From assembly GCA_002457295.1 (NCBI GenBank), contig NTKF01000005.1, forward strand, positions 1 through 52,016: a stretch of DNA of 52,016 nucleotides. Direction: 5' to 3'. The stretch is from Flavobacteriales bacterium MED-G22. GTDB lineage: Bacteria > Bacteroidota > Bacteroidia > Flavobacteriales > Flavobacteriaceae. Numbering within the stretch: position 1 is the stretch's first letter; each line of letters starts with the position of its first letter. A program made the translations under genes and the position numbers. Below the pieces are notes generated by a model, which searched no databases, had not been told where the DNA came from, and was given only the letters and a program-made list of their open reading frames with translations. Positions 15,455 to 24,628 of the stretch are shown here, piece after piece.

Positions 15455-15703
15455 TTAAAAAAATTTTCGCTAATGAATGAAATAAATCAATCGGTTGTAT
15501 TTAGTTTGATGTTAATTTAATGTCATAATAGTTTTAAATATGAATTAATATTTTGATCAATAGTAAAGATTAAAAAAACGTATAACCGAACACCTATCCA
15601 CAAATCTCCCCCCCTTAAACTTCTACAAGAGAATCTTGGTTAGGTCAATGATAACAATAGTTTAGAAGAAATTTGAATTGTGTTCATTGGTAAAAAAGAA
15701 AAA

Positions 15704-15720
15704 CCCTCCACTTAGGAGGG
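15704..15720 (-). terminator. Rho-independent terminator
   Basis: CCCTCC with GGAGGG, 5-nt loop, then a T-rich run on the minus strand. It follows the 30-residue lipoprotein ORF (stop at 15744) by 23 bp. Confidence 0.75.
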
Positions 15721-15743
15721 TATTGGCAAACTTTGAAAACAGA

Positions 15744-15836
15744 CTAATTTCTTTTTTTAGAAATAGTGGTCTTTAATGAGCCACAAGAATTGATTACAAA
15801 AAAAGGTAACAACAATAAAAGTCCGAATTTTATCAT
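15744..15836 (-). CDS. Mini-lipoprotein (30 residues)
   Basis: The frame reads MIKFGLLLLLPFFVINSCGS then LKTTISKKRN. It has the complete layout of a lipoprotein signal (Lys, hydrophobic core, INSC lipobox with Cys18), leaving a 13-residue basic mature peptide, with a strong terminator right after the stop. This combination argues for a real gene. Alternatively it is the leftover of a longer lipoprotein cut short. The gap on either side (15455-15703 and 15837-16089) holds nothing else I can support; a 62-codon plus-strand frame at 15840-16028 has no coding look. Confidence 0.5.
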   Translation of the reverse strand: MIKFGLLLLLPFFVINSCGSLKTTISKKRN

Positions 15837-16089
15837 CACATGAAAAATTTGAGGTTTTACAACTGTAACGATTTTTCTGGATGCGTTCTCTCCACCCCCA
15901 ACTCTATTTTAAACCCAGTTTGCAAGGGTTACCTCCAAAATACAAACTTTGTGATTTATATCAAATCCCATCCCCATGTTTCAATAGAAAAACTGATTCC
16001 TAAAACCCTTACCCTTTCTTTGGATTAGGGAGACTGAAGAAATATTAGAAAGTAAAATGAATAAATTGTGCTAAAACCATACATTAAAA

Positions 16090-16127
16090 AACCCCTAAAA
16101 CATTATATAATAATGAAATAGGGGGTT
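16090..16127 (-). terminator. Terminator of tRNA-Ser
   Basis: AACCCCTA pairs with TAGGGG(G)TT, with one bulged G and a 21-nt AT-rich loop. T6 follows on the minus strand. It sits 11 bp past the tRNA 3' end. Confidence 0.65.
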
Positions 16128-16138
16128 ATCCAGTCAAG

Positions 16139-16223
16139 CGGAGAAAGAGGGATTCGAACCCCCGGAGGTGTGACCCTCAACAGTTTTCAAGACTGCCGCA
16201 TTCGACCACTCTGCCATTTCTCC
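16139..16223 (-). tRNA. tRNA-Ser (anticodon UGA)
   Basis: The minus strand folds as an 85-nt class II tRNA. Acceptor GGAGAAA pairs with TTTCTCC and G is the discriminator base. The anticodon stem-loop is CAGT-CTTGAAA-ACTG, giving anticodon UGA. A long variable arm follows (GAGGG...CCTC), and the T-arm is GGGGGTTCGAATCCC. CCA is not encoded. A TATATTTG promoter box lies upstream and a hairpin terminator downstream, so it is a single-gene unit. Confidence 0.96.
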
Positions 16224-16236
16224 TTTGAGCGAGCCG

Positions 16237-16244
16237 CAAATATA
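16237..16244 (-). promoter_or_regulatory. -7 promoter box of tRNA-Ser
   Basis: TATATTTG on the minus strand matches the Bacteroidota -7 consensus TAnnTTTG exactly, 14 bp before the tRNA 5' end. No good TTG -33 element is seen at 19-21 bp. Confidence 0.55.
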
Positions 16245-16314
16245 CTATGCTTTTTTAGATTAGAAAATATTTCTTCGTTTCCTGCATTCTGTAAAATAAG
16301 TTATCTTTTGCACA

Positions 16315-17070
16315 ATGAATGAACTTTGGGAAATTCTCCTTCTTTTTAGTATAGGTTTCATTGCCGGAATTATAAATACTCTCGCAGGTGGTGGCTCGTT
16401 GTTAACGCTACCTATATTGATTTTTTTAGGCTTACCGCCTCATGTTGCTAACGGTACCAACAGGATTGTAATTTTATTCCAGTCAATCACAGGCACGCTT
16501 GGTTTTAAAAGTAAAAAAGTCAGTTCAGCACCACTAGATGTTTATTTAGGAATAACAGCAACACTTGGGTCTGTGTTAGGAGCACAAATTGCGATTGAAA
16601 TGGAAGCAGCTTTATTTAATAAGATACTGGCGATTCTTATGGTTTGTGTGGGATTATTAATTCTGTTTCAAAAGAAACAAAACTCTTTTGAATTATCCCC
16701 TCAACTAGGAGGCAAAAAAAGAATAATATCAATGATACTCTTTTTTTTTGTAGGAATTTATGGGGGCTTTATTAATGCTGGAATCGGTTTTGTTATTCTT
16801 TTGATTCTTACACAAATAAATAATTTATCTATAACTCAAGCCAATTCAGTTAAAGTGGCAGTGGTCACAATTTATACCACAGCAGCTCTTTTACTTTTTA
16901 CCTTCAATCAGGCAGTATCGTGGAAACTAGGGTTGTGGATGGCTTTAGGTAGTGCCCTATCAGCATGGATCACCAGCCGCTGGTCTGTCAAAAAAGACGA
17001 CCGAATGATTCGCTTGTTTTTATTTGTGATGGTTGTAATACTAGCAACCAAACTCTGGTTAGATCAATAG
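16315..17070 (+). CDS. TSUP-family membrane transporter (TauE/SafE-like)
   Basis: The protein has 251 residues with eight hydrophobic segments. The family's two glycine-rich repeats are visible: FIAGIINTLAGGGSLLTLP (about residues 16-34) and VGIYGGFINAGIGFVILL (about 146-163), plus NGTNRIVILFQ. TSUP proteins export or import organosulfur and other small anions (sulfite, sulfoacetate, oxalate); the substrate cannot be read from the sequence. The ATG lies 5 bp after a TTATCTTTTG promoter-like run, so the mRNA may be nearly leaderless. Its stop overlaps the ribBA stop tail-to-tail by 7 bp. Confidence 0.9.
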   Translation: MNELWEILLLFSIGFIAGIINTLAGGGSLLTLPILIFLGLPPHVANGTNRIVILFQSITGTLGFKSKKVSSAPLDVYLGITATLGSVLGAQIAIEMEAALFNKILAILMVCVGLLILFQKKQNSFELSPQLGGKKRIISMILFFFVGIYGGFINAGIGFVILLILTQINNLSITQANSVKVAVVTIYTTAALLLFTFNQAVSWKLGLWMALGSALSAWITSRWSVKKDDRMIRLFLFVMVVILATKLWLDQ

Positions 17071-18194
17071 CCAACTTGTCCCTCTATTGTTAATCCATAT
17101 CCTGTTATACCGATACGTTGGGGTTGTTTGGTGTTACTAATGACACGCAGTTTTTTGATGTTTAAATCATGAAGAATTTGCGCACCGATGCCATAATCTT
17201 TATCATCCATGCTCAACGGTGGCGCCTTCATGACTTCACCTTTGTTTTGCAGCTCTTTTAGTGTTTGAATGCGGGACAAAAGATCTTCAGGCACTTGTTC
17301 TTTATTGATAAAAAGCATTGCCCCTTTGCCTTCTTTTTTAATGACTTCAAAAATTGAATCAAGACCTTGCTGTTCACCCACGGTCAGCATCCCTAAAATA
17401 TCATTGCTGATTTTAGAAGAATGGATTCTTGTTAAAACACTTTCTTCTTCGTTCCATTCGCCATAGGTTAGTGCTAAATGGATTATTTTATTGGTTGTTT
17501 GTTCATAGGCTCTCAACCGAAATTTTCCATATAAGGTTTCAATTGAAGTATCTATTTTTTTGACTATCAAGCTGTCTTTTTGCATTCTATAAGAGACCAG
17601 ATCTTCAATAGAAACAATTTTAAGATTTAATTTTTTTGCCACCTGTTGCAATTCTTGCAAGCGTGCCATACTGCCATCTTCATTCATTATTTCTACAATA
17701 ACACCCGCAGGTTTCAGACCTGCAAGGCGAGCAAAATCAATAGCCGCTTCTGTATGCCCTGTTCTTCTTAAAACGCCTCCTTCTTTGGCAATTAGAGGAA
17801 AAATATGTCCTGGTCGTGAAAGGTCTTCTGCTTTTGTTTTTGGATCAAGAAGGGCAGCAATTGTTCTAGCTCTATCTTTTGCTGAAATTCCTGTAGTGAC
17901 CCCCTCTCCTTTGAGATCTACAGAAACAGTAAATGCGGTTTCCATTGGGTCAGTATTGTCAGATACCATTTTTTCAAGGGCAAGGGCTTTGCATCTCTCT
18001 TCTGAAATAGGAGTACAAATCAATCCACGACCATGGGTTGCCATAAAATTGATCATCTCAGGCGTAACCTTTTCTGCAGCAGCAACAAAATCGCCTTCAT
18101 TTTCTCTAGCAGCGTCATCAACTACTATAATTACCTCTCCTCTGGCAATCGCATCTATTGCTTCCTCAATTGTGTCTAAAGGATTATTTGTCAT
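17064..18194 (-). CDS. ribB: RibBA: 3,4-dihydroxy-2-butanone-4-phosphate synthase with degenerate GTP cyclohydrolase II domain
   Basis: The protein has 376 residues. Residues 1-205 are a complete DHBP synthase: VVDDAARENEGDF (acidic metal loop), ATHGRGLICTP, RPGHIFPL and RRTGHTEAA. It makes the four-carbon unit of riboflavin from ribulose 5-phosphate. Residues about 206-376 have the fold of RibA but all three zinc cysteines are gone: the expected SECLTGD is SSKISND, and RCDCGxQ is LTVGEQQ. The catalytic RQEGRG stretch is also lost; only DYGIGAQIL persists. So GTP cyclohydrolase activity is unlikely and a separate ribA is expected elsewhere. The start overlaps lptG by 11 bp. Confidence 0.92.
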   Translation of the reverse strand: MTNNPLDTIEEAIDAIARGEVIIVVDDAARENEGDFVAAAEKVTPEMINFMATHGRGLICTPISEERCKALALEKMVSDNTDPMETAFTVSVDLKGEGVTTGISAKDRARTIAALLDPKTKAEDLSRPGHIFPLIAKEGGVLRRTGHTEAAIDFARLAGLKPAGVIVEIMNEDGSMARLQELQQVAKKLNLKIVSIEDLVSYRMQKDSLIVKKIDTSIETLYGKFRLRAYEQTTNKIIHLALTYGEWNEEESVLTRIHSSKISNDILGMLTVGEQQGLDSIFEVIKKEGKGAMLFINKEQVPEDLLSRIQTLKELQNKGEVMKAPPLSMDDKDYGIGAQILHDLNIKKLRVISNTKQPQRIGITGYGLTIEGQVGY

Positions 18195-19647
18195 TAAATT
18201 TTATTTTTTTAAAACGTTGTTTGAAAAACTTTGCGATTTTTTGAATCCTCAAAAATAGAGAATCAAATGAAACAAACCCTTTGTCAGAAGAAGCTCTTTG
18301 TGTTAGAAAAATAGCAAAAGGAGTTAGAATTAATGTGGATAACCAAGCACCAACAACTGGGTTTAGACTATTGTCTTCAGCTGCATTTTTACCAAAGACG
18401 CCAATAAAATGATAGGTTAAAAAAATGATGACAGATAAAACAAGGGGCATTCCTATTCCTCCTTTTCTGACAATTGCTCCCAAAGGAGCTCCAATAAGAA
18501 AAAGTAAAATTGAGGCAAAAACTAATGAATACTTGTCTTCTAATACAATTTTATGTTGATTAATGTTTTTTTGTGTTACAAAATAAAGTTGTCTTTTTCG
18601 ATTTAAATCCCGCAAATAGGGTCTTAGTTGATCGATACCCGTGGTGAGAATTTGATTGTATTTCCAAGGAGCATCATCCTCTAAAAAATCTAACGGATTT
18701 TTAGGAAAAGTATCAATGCTAACAGCATTGGGTGTCAGTCTTTGTACATCTCCGATGATGCTCGATTTCACAAAGTTTTCACTGAAGGCAGCACGTTCTT
18801 CTTTAAAATCACGTTCCAAGGTATCTATACTAATTTTGAGTTGATCAGTTTTTTGCATTCTAAACGAGCTCTTAATGTCCTCAGCTTCCAAATCGACGTC
18901 ATTGAAATTGGAAAGATCAATGTTCATTATATATTCTTCAAAATAGACTTTAGCGTGAGGAACTTTGGCTTGATCAGATTTTTTTTTAGCTTTTATAGAT
19001 TCATATCGATTTCCTTCAAAAAGAACTAGTTGTAAATTGTCATCAGTAGTTTTGCTTCTGAGCTCACCCCGTTTTGCTTTTATCACAGTGCGGTTGATTC
19101 TATCGGGATAATATTCATGAATAATTACATCTTCGAGAAACCTTTTATTTTCTCCATATTTTTTTTCCACCTTGATATTAATATTGCCCACTTCATTAAA
19201 AATCCCTTCTCTAATGGCTAACTCAGGTTTCAGTTTTTTTAAGTTTTTCCTCAAATTATATGACTTTAATTCGCCATAGGGAATCACATGATTGGAAAAA
19301 TAAAAAGAGCCAATGCCTAAGATGATGTGAAAAATAAATAAGCCGGTCAAAGCGCGTTGCAGAGATATACCCGTTGATTTCATTGCGGCAAACTCATAAT
19401 TTTCTGCAAAGCTGCCATAGGTCATCAAAGAGGCAATAAGAACCGACATGGGCAAGACCATAGGGACAAGTTTGGGTGAGAAATAGAGTAGAAATTTGGA
19501 AATAATAATCATGTCTAATCCTTTTCCTGCTAATTCATCGATATATAACCAAAAGGTTTGTACAACAAAAATGACCATACAAATGACGAAAACAGCAGCC
19601 AATCTTGACAAGTAACTTTTTAAAATGTAGCGATCTATAATTTTCAA
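18184..19647 (-). CDS. lptG: LptF/LptG-family lipopolysaccharide export permease
   Basis: The protein has 487 residues. Three N-terminal helices (about residues 12-34, 55-78, 100-120) precede a large periplasmic beta-jellyroll region (about 130-370), then three C-terminal helices (SLVFASILLFLIGAPLGAIV, and two more). IDRYILKSYL at the start and GAPLGAIVRKGG are YjgP/YjgQ family marks. It forms the transmembrane part of the LptB2FG transporter that lifts LPS from the inner membrane. It is longer than the E. coli proteins because of an extended periplasmic insert. lolA lies upstream by 3 bp and ribBA downstream with overlap. It could be LptF; one copy only is in the window. Confidence 0.88.
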   Translation of the reverse strand: MKIIDRYILKSYLSRLAAVFVICMVIFVVQTFWLYIDELAGKGLDMIIISKFLLYFSPKLVPMVLPMSVLIASLMTYGSFAENYEFAAMKSTGISLQRALTGLFIFHIILGIGSFYFSNHVIPYGELKSYNLRKNLKKLKPELAIREGIFNEVGNINIKVEKKYGENKRFLEDVIIHEYYPDRINRTVIKAKRGELRSKTTDDNLQLVLFEGNRYESIKAKKKSDQAKVPHAKVYFEEYIMNIDLSNFNDVDLEAEDIKSSFRMQKTDQLKISIDTLERDFKEERAAFSENFVKSSIIGDVQRLTPNAVSIDTFPKNPLDFLEDDAPWKYNQILTTGIDQLRPYLRDLNRKRQLYFVTQKNINQHKIVLEDKYSLVFASILLFLIGAPLGAIVRKGGIGMPLVLSVIIFLTYHFIGVFGKNAAEDNSLNPVVGAWLSTLILTPFAIFLTQRASSDKGFVSFDSLFLRIQKIAKFFKQRFKKIKFNDK

Positions 19648-19650
19648 AAC

Positions 19651-20286
19651 CTACTCGTTTATATAATAATCCGGATAGTTGTTTGGTTTAAAAGAGAAAA
19701 AATCTTCTGCCATGGGTTGATTGACCATTTGATTGTTAAGCGTCAATGTGGTTTGGGTTCCGTTACTTCCTACTTCAATCAATCGGTATATGGAGAGTGC
19801 CCTGACATCAATTCCTAAAAGTAAGTGTTTAATATCTGGATTTTCCTCACTTGGAATAAGCTTTATGTATTGAATTGATCTACCCTTTACAGATTGTTTA
19901 ATGTCCATTTGATAGTCATAGCCCTCCAAATAAAACCGAAGCAACTCATTTGGATTAATACCCAAATCGTCTTCGCTATTATCAGATACTGTAATTTCTT
20001 CATTTTCAGGAACAATAGTATATGTTTTTTCTCCATCAAAGAGTTGAGTCATTCCCATAAAATCTAATTTATATCGCTCTCCAGAAACCACCACCTTGCC
20101 TTTGGTCTCCTGTCTAATATCTTCTTGTCGGTTATTTAAAACGTAGGTGAAATTAAATTGTTGATTGTCAAAGTGGTTCATTTTTTCAGCTACAGCATCC
20201 AATATTTTTTTTGCCTCCATAGAAGTTTGTCCTTCTAGAGGAAGTAAATTTAAAGTGAGCGCAAGGACTAAAAACTTTAATTTCAT
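19651..20286 (-). CDS. lolA: LolA-like outer-membrane lipoprotein carrier
   Basis: The protein has 211 residues with a signal peptide ending near LEGQ. The mature part matches LolA: helix AKKILDAVAEKMNHFDN, then beta strands NFTYVLNNR, GKVVVSGERYKLDF, QLFDGEKTYTIVPENEEITV and later strands of an open barrel. LolA carries lipoproteins through the periplasm. Its ATG overlaps the ftsK stop (ATGA), and lptG follows after 3 bp, so envelope assembly genes are co-expressed with chromosome segregation. Bacteroidota LolA proteins diverge strongly from E. coli, so the exact cargo is inferred. Confidence 0.82.
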   Translation of the reverse strand: MKLKFLVLALTLNLLPLEGQTSMEAKKILDAVAEKMNHFDNQQFNFTYVLNNRQEDIRQETKGKVVVSGERYKLDFMGMTQLFDGEKTYTIVPENEEITVSDNSEDDLGINPNELLRFYLEGYDYQMDIKQSVKGRSIQYIKLIPSEENPDIKHLLLGIDVRALSIYRLIEVGSNGTQTTLTLNNQMVNQPMAEDFFSFKPNNYPDYYINE

Positions 20287-22589
20287 TGAGATTCATTATT
20301 TAAAAACCGTTCGAGACTGGTTAGGTCAGCTATGAGTACTTGCCTGGCTTTACTTCCTTCAAAGGGTCCCACAATTCCAGCAGCCTCCATTTGATCTATA
20401 ATCCGACCTGCTCTGTTATATCCTAACTTTAACTTGCGTTGCAAAAGTGATGCCGAACCCTGTTGGGCAACAACTATCACCTCTGCAGCTTCTTTAAAAA
20501 GGGCATCGCGATCTGAGGCGTCAAGATCTTGTAATCCTTCATTTTCACTTCCACTATATTCTGGCAGCAGATGTGCTTCTGGATAGGCTCTTTGAGAACC
20601 AACAAAAGCGGCAATTTTTTCTACTTCTGGAGTATCAACAAAAGCACATTGCAAGCGGGTAAGTTCATTCCCTTGGGTATAGAGCATATCTCCTCGCCCA
20701 ATGAGTTGTTCTGCCCCTCCGCTGTCCAAAATGGTTCTTGAATCAATTTTTGAAGTTACACGAAAAGCGATCCGAGCAGGAAAATTGGCTTTAATCACTC
20801 CAGTAATCACATTCACCGATGGCCGTTGTGTGGCTATAATCAAATGTATACCTACCGCACGGGCGAGTTGAGCCAACCGGGCAATAGGCGTTTCAACTTC
20901 TTTGCCAGCGGTCATAATCAAATCTGCAAATTCATCAACAATCAAGATGATGTAGGGCAAAAAGTTGTGTCCCTCTTCAGGATTGAGCATTCTCGATTTG
21001 AACTTCTTATTGTACTCTTTTATGTTTCTACACAACCCATTTTTTAGGAGTTCGTATCGGTTATCCATTTCAATGCAAAGCGAATTTAGCGTATTGATCA
21101 CCTTGCTATTGTCAGTGATTATTGCCTCTTCGCTGTCTGGCAATTTTGCTAAATAATGGCGTTCAATTTTATTGTAGATGTTTAATTCAACTTTTTTAGG
21201 GTCTACCAAAACAAATTTAACTTCGGCTGGATGTTTTTTATAAAGCAAAGAAGAAATAACAGCATTTAGCCCAACAGATTTTCCTTGACCTGTAGCACCT
21301 GCCATAAGTAAATGAGGCATTTTGGTTAGATCAACCACAAAAGTTTCATTACTGATGGTTTTTCCGAGGGCTAGGGGAAGCTCCATTTCTGCATTTTGAA
21401 ATTTGGTTGTACTCAACACCGAACGCATAGATACGATACTTGGATTTTGGTTGGGTACTTCTATACCGATAGTACCCTTTCCAGGTATAGGAGCAATAAT
21501 TCGAATACCCAATGCAGAAAGTGAAAGGGCAATATCGTCTTCTAAATTTTTAATTTTAGAAATTCGAATTCCCGCATCAGGAACAATTTCATATAAGGTT
21601 ACAGTAGGCCCAATGGTCGCTTTGATATGCCCTATACCAATTTTATAATTATTTAACGTTTCTACAATTTTATTTTTATTTGCTTCAAGCTCTTCTTGAT
21701 TTATGGTAATGGAACCGTCTCCATAGTCTTTTAACAGATTAAGGCTAGGAATTTGATATTTGCTTAGAGCAAGCGTCGGATCAAATAGACCTTGCTTTTC
21801 TACAAGTTCGTCAGCCAGTTGAGAAGCTTCTTCTTCAACGGTTTCAATTTCCATTGGGATAGATTCAGAACCATCTGGCATTAGAATTTCTTCTTGTTCT
21901 TCAACGGTTTCGAGCTTTGGATTTATAGAAAAATTTTCTTCTATGTTGAGATCCACAGGCTCTTGATTTTTTAGCTCATTTTCAGGCGCTTCAATGGTGT
22001 CATCTTTCTTTGAAGGAGGAGTAGCAAACCAACTTCTAATCCGTTCGGGAGTCCAATCAAGTTCAATGACTACAAAGCAAAGGAGTAGAAAGGTGAGCAA
22101 ACTGGCCAATCCAATAGTGCCCATATAAGTGCTCATCAAAATGAATATTTCATATCCTACAACACCACTTAAAATAGGGTTAAATTCATAAAAAAAACCC
22201 ATACAAACACTAATCCATAGGGTATGTAGAATTCCCCAACTCCATTGTTTCAACAAACTTCTTTTTGAAAAATTTAAAAAATAGGATAATCCAGTGATTA
22301 ATAAGAGGTAAGTCAAAAGGAAGGCGCCTAGACCAAAAAGCTGATAGACTAAAAAGTGACTAATATATGCCCCAAGCTTTTTTAAAATATTTTGGCTTTC
22401 TACTTCAGGATTGGCAAAATTTTCTAGCGTACTAAAATCATCTTGCCAATTTGTGAAATAGGAAATAATAGCAAGGAACAATAATAGAGCCGCCAAGATC
22501 AAAAAAGCACCAAAAAGCACATGTCTTTGCCTTTTTAGTTTTGTCGAGGCTTGAGTTGTAGTTGTTGATTTTTTTTGTTGTTTGCTCAT
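20283..22589 (-). CDS. ftsK: DNA translocase FtsK
   Basis: The protein has 768 residues from the ATG at 22589 (MSKQQKK); an in-frame TTG at 22610 would add seven residues. Four hydrophobic helices lie in residues about 25-175, then an acidic linker (about 190-270). The motor domain has GATGQGKSVGLN (Walker A) and ILIVDEFADLI (Walker B). The C-terminal winged-helix gamma domain (VVAQQGSASLLQRKLKLGYN, RAGRIIDQMEAAGIVGP) reads the KOPS-type polarity sites. FtsK pumps DNA at the septum for dimer resolution. The length is normal for the phylum. nhaC lies 54 bp upstream. Confidence 0.95.
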   Translation of the reverse strand: MSKQQKKSTTTTQASTKLKRQRHVLFGAFLILAALLLFLAIISYFTNWQDDFSTLENFANPEVESQNILKKLGAYISHFLVYQLFGLGAFLLTYLLLITGLSYFLNFSKRSLLKQWSWGILHTLWISVCMGFFYEFNPILSGVVGYEIFILMSTYMGTIGLASLLTFLLLCFVVIELDWTPERIRSWFATPPSKKDDTIEAPENELKNQEPVDLNIEENFSINPKLETVEEQEEILMPDGSESIPMEIETVEEEASQLADELVEKQGLFDPTLALSKYQIPSLNLLKDYGDGSITINQEELEANKNKIVETLNNYKIGIGHIKATIGPTVTLYEIVPDAGIRISKIKNLEDDIALSLSALGIRIIAPIPGKGTIGIEVPNQNPSIVSMRSVLSTTKFQNAEMELPLALGKTISNETFVVDLTKMPHLLMAGATGQGKSVGLNAVISSLLYKKHPAEVKFVLVDPKKVELNIYNKIERHYLAKLPDSEEAIITDNSKVINTLNSLCIEMDNRYELLKNGLCRNIKEYNKKFKSRMLNPEEGHNFLPYIILIVDEFADLIMTAGKEVETPIARLAQLARAVGIHLIIATQRPSVNVITGVIKANFPARIAFRVTSKIDSRTILDSGGAEQLIGRGDMLYTQGNELTRLQCAFVDTPEVEKIAAFVGSQRAYPEAHLLPEYSGSENEGLQDLDASDRDALFKEAAEVIVVAQQGSASLLQRKLKLGYNRAGRIIDQMEAAGIVGPFEGSKARQVLIADLTSLERFLNNESQ

Positions 22590-22643
22590 CAATGCAGAAC
22601 TGTAAAACAAAAATACAAATTCAAAAACAATAAAACTCTGCTT

Positions 22644-24083
22644 TTAGTCTTCCTTTAATGATTTTATTTTGAGGTGTAAAGCAGCAAAAAGTAGGGTCAT
22701 AAAGGGGCTTATCCAATTAAAAAAAGCATAGAAAAAATAACTACTCACGCTCACGCCTAAGACCCCAGACTGATAAGCCCCACATGTGTTCCAAGGAATC
22801 AATACTGATGTGACGGTACCTGAGTCTTCTAAAGTTCTACTTAAGTTTTCGGGAGCTAGGTTTCTGTCTCGATAGGCTTTAGCAAACATTTTGCCTGGAA
22901 TAACAAGTGATAAATATTGATCAGAAGCACTAATATTTATTGTGATACAAGAAATAACAGTACTTGCAAATAGTTGAAGAGTGCTTTTCGCCCATTGGAG
23001 TAGTGCATGGCTAATACGCTCTAATGCCCCAATAGCATCCATAACACCTCCAAAAACCATGGCACAAATGATAAGCCAAATGGTCCCCAGCATTCCTCCC
23101 ATACCCCCTGATGTAAAGAGATCGTTTAGTAGTTCGTTTTCTGTTTCTATAATAGTTTCTGTGGTTATTGTGTTTAGAAGAGTTTTGTATGTGGTAGTGC
23201 TATTTAATATAGAAGTATTACTTAATTCTAACAACAGTTGTGATTGAAATAAGATTGTAAATAATCCTCCGAGGAGGGTACCCAAGAGAAGTGCAATAAG
23301 AGGAGGACTTTTTTTAATGATTAAAAAAATGACGGTTAGAGGAACCAAAAAGAGCCAGAGGTTGATAGTAAATTTGTTTTCAATTGCTCCTAACATTTGT
23401 TCTATGTCTGCTTGACCACTGGGGGTTTGAAAAAAACTTAAGAAAATAAAAATGACCAATGTAATTGAGATACTGGGAATGGTTGTATATGTCATGTAGC
23501 GGATGTGCGTAAATAAATCTCCCCCTGCCATGGCGGGAGCTAAATTGGTAGTATCGCTCAAGGGCGAAAGTTTGTCTCCAAAGTAGGCTCCAGAGATAAC
23601 TGCTCCAGCGACCATGCCTACAGGCAACCCTAATGCTTTTCCAATGCCAATTAGAGCAATGCCCACAGTAGCGGAAGTGGTCCAGCTACTTCCAGTGGCG
23701 ATGGAAATGATAGCGCAAATAATCACACAAGCAGGTAAAAATATTGAGGGATGAATTAATTGTAAGCCATAATAAATCATGGCAGGAATAATTCCAGAAA
23801 CCAACCAAGTTCCAGCTAAAGCCCCTACAAAAAGAAGAATTAAAATGGCTCCAGTGGTTGCCTTCAAATTGGTTCCAATGGCTTCCATCATGGCTTTATA
23901 AGACACTTTTTTTCTAAACCCAATAACCGCAGCAACCGCAGCACCAATCAATAAAATAAATTGATTAGATCCTCCTAAAGCATCATCTCCAAAAACACTA
24001 ACATTGAAACCTAATAGAGTGATCAAAACAACAACAGGAAACAGGGCAGTGCCTAAAGTAAGGGTGGGCGAATTTTCGCTCAT
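22644..24083 (-). CDS. nhaC: Na+/H+ antiporter NhaC family
   Basis: The protein has 479 residues from the ATG at 24083 (MSENSP); an upstream TTG at 24110 would add nine unlikely residues. About 11-12 helices are seen. NhaC hallmarks are SIATGSSWTTSATVGIALIG, AGAVISGAYFGDKLSPLSDT (the conserved Asp/Ser ion site) and LIPWNTCGAYQSGVLGV. It exchanges Na+ for H+ across the inner membrane, fitting a marine life. The K+ channel gene is 43 bp upstream on the same strand, making a possible ion-homeostasis pair ahead of ftsK. Confidence 0.92.
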   Translation of the reverse strand: MSENSPTLTLGTALFPVVVLITLLGFNVSVFGDDALGGSNQFILLIGAAVAAVIGFRKKVSYKAMMEAIGTNLKATTGAILILLFVGALAGTWLVSGIIPAMIYYGLQLIHPSIFLPACVIICAIISIATGSSWTTSATVGIALIGIGKALGLPVGMVAGAVISGAYFGDKLSPLSDTTNLAPAMAGGDLFTHIRYMTYTTIPSISITLVIFIFLSFFQTPSGQADIEQMLGAIENKFTINLWLFLVPLTVIFLIIKKSPPLIALLLGTLLGGLFTILFQSQLLLELSNTSILNSTTTYKTLLNTITTETIIETENELLNDLFTSGGMGGMLGTIWLIICAMVFGGVMDAIGALERISHALLQWAKSTLQLFASTVISCITINISASDQYLSLVIPGKMFAKAYRDRNLAPENLSRTLEDSGTVTSVLIPWNTCGAYQSGVLGVSVSSYFFYAFFNWISPFMTLLFAALHLKIKSLKED

Positions 24084-24126
24084 AATAATGGTCTTAAAGC
24101 AATAGTACAATATTTATTCGACGCCA

Positions 24127-24429
24127 CTATTTTCTCTTTCTGTTTTTATAATATAAATATATTGTATTTATAAAACCCAAAACAACGCCTACGCCTATTA
24201 AGATATAGAAGATGGTGAAAATTTTACCAAAGGTTGTTTGAGGTGAGAAATCGCCATAGCCAATGGTGGTTAGTGTGATGACAGAAAAATAGGCAGCATC
24301 AACCCAGGACCATCCTTCAATATAGTGATAGCTCAACGTGCCGATAATAAGAATTAATCCTGAAACCCATAACAATTGTCGATATTCTCTGTCTTTCAAA
24401 AAAGAAAAGATGATTCTAATGAGATACAT
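24127..24429 (-). CDS. Two-helix potassium channel (Ion_trans_2)
   Basis: The protein has 100 residues: a TM1 near residues 19-36, a pore helix WVDAAYFSVITL, the selectivity filter TTIGYGDFSP and TM2 (IFTIFYILIGVGVVLGFINT), then a short basic tail. It lacks any RCK/TrkA-N domain, so gating by cytoplasmic ligands is not expected; it should form a tetramer. It lies just upstream of nhaC on the same strand. The gap 24430-24597 before lpdA holds one 34-codon ORF that I rejected. Confidence 0.92.
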   Translation of the reverse strand: MYLIRIIFSFLKDREYRQLLWVSGLILIIGTLSYHYIEGWSWVDAAYFSVITLTTIGYGDFSPQTTFGKIFTIFYILIGVGVVLGFINTIYLYYKNRKRK

Positions 24430-24597
24430 TAAAATTAAATGTTTAGGGTTTTGTATAAATAAGATTTTTCAGAGACCACACAGAAAAAAGGGTGGGTAAG
24501 AATGTGAAATTAGATGTAGCAACAATAAGAAGAAAAGAGGTTTTCATATTTGGGGTTTATATTTAATTAAAATTACAAAAAACCATAGAAACATTTG

Positions 24598-24605
24598 TAA
24601 TTTTG
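24598..24605 (+). promoter_or_regulatory. -7 promoter box of lpdA
   Basis: TAATTTTG fits TAnnTTTG, 23 bp before the lpdA ATG. No convincing TTG is found at the -33 distance. Confidence 0.4.
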
Positions 24606-24628
24606 TAGAAAACAAATAATTCAATTCT

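Noticed and set aside
15840..16028. 62-codon plus-strand ORF
   Set aside because: No signal peptide, no domain, odd composition, overlaps the start region of the minus-strand mini-lipoprotein; probably chance.
24443..24547. 34-codon minus-strand ORF beginning MKTSFLLIVATS between the K+ channel and lpdA
   Set aside because: Weak signal-like start, no lipobox, no terminator of its own, and the rest is not protein-like.
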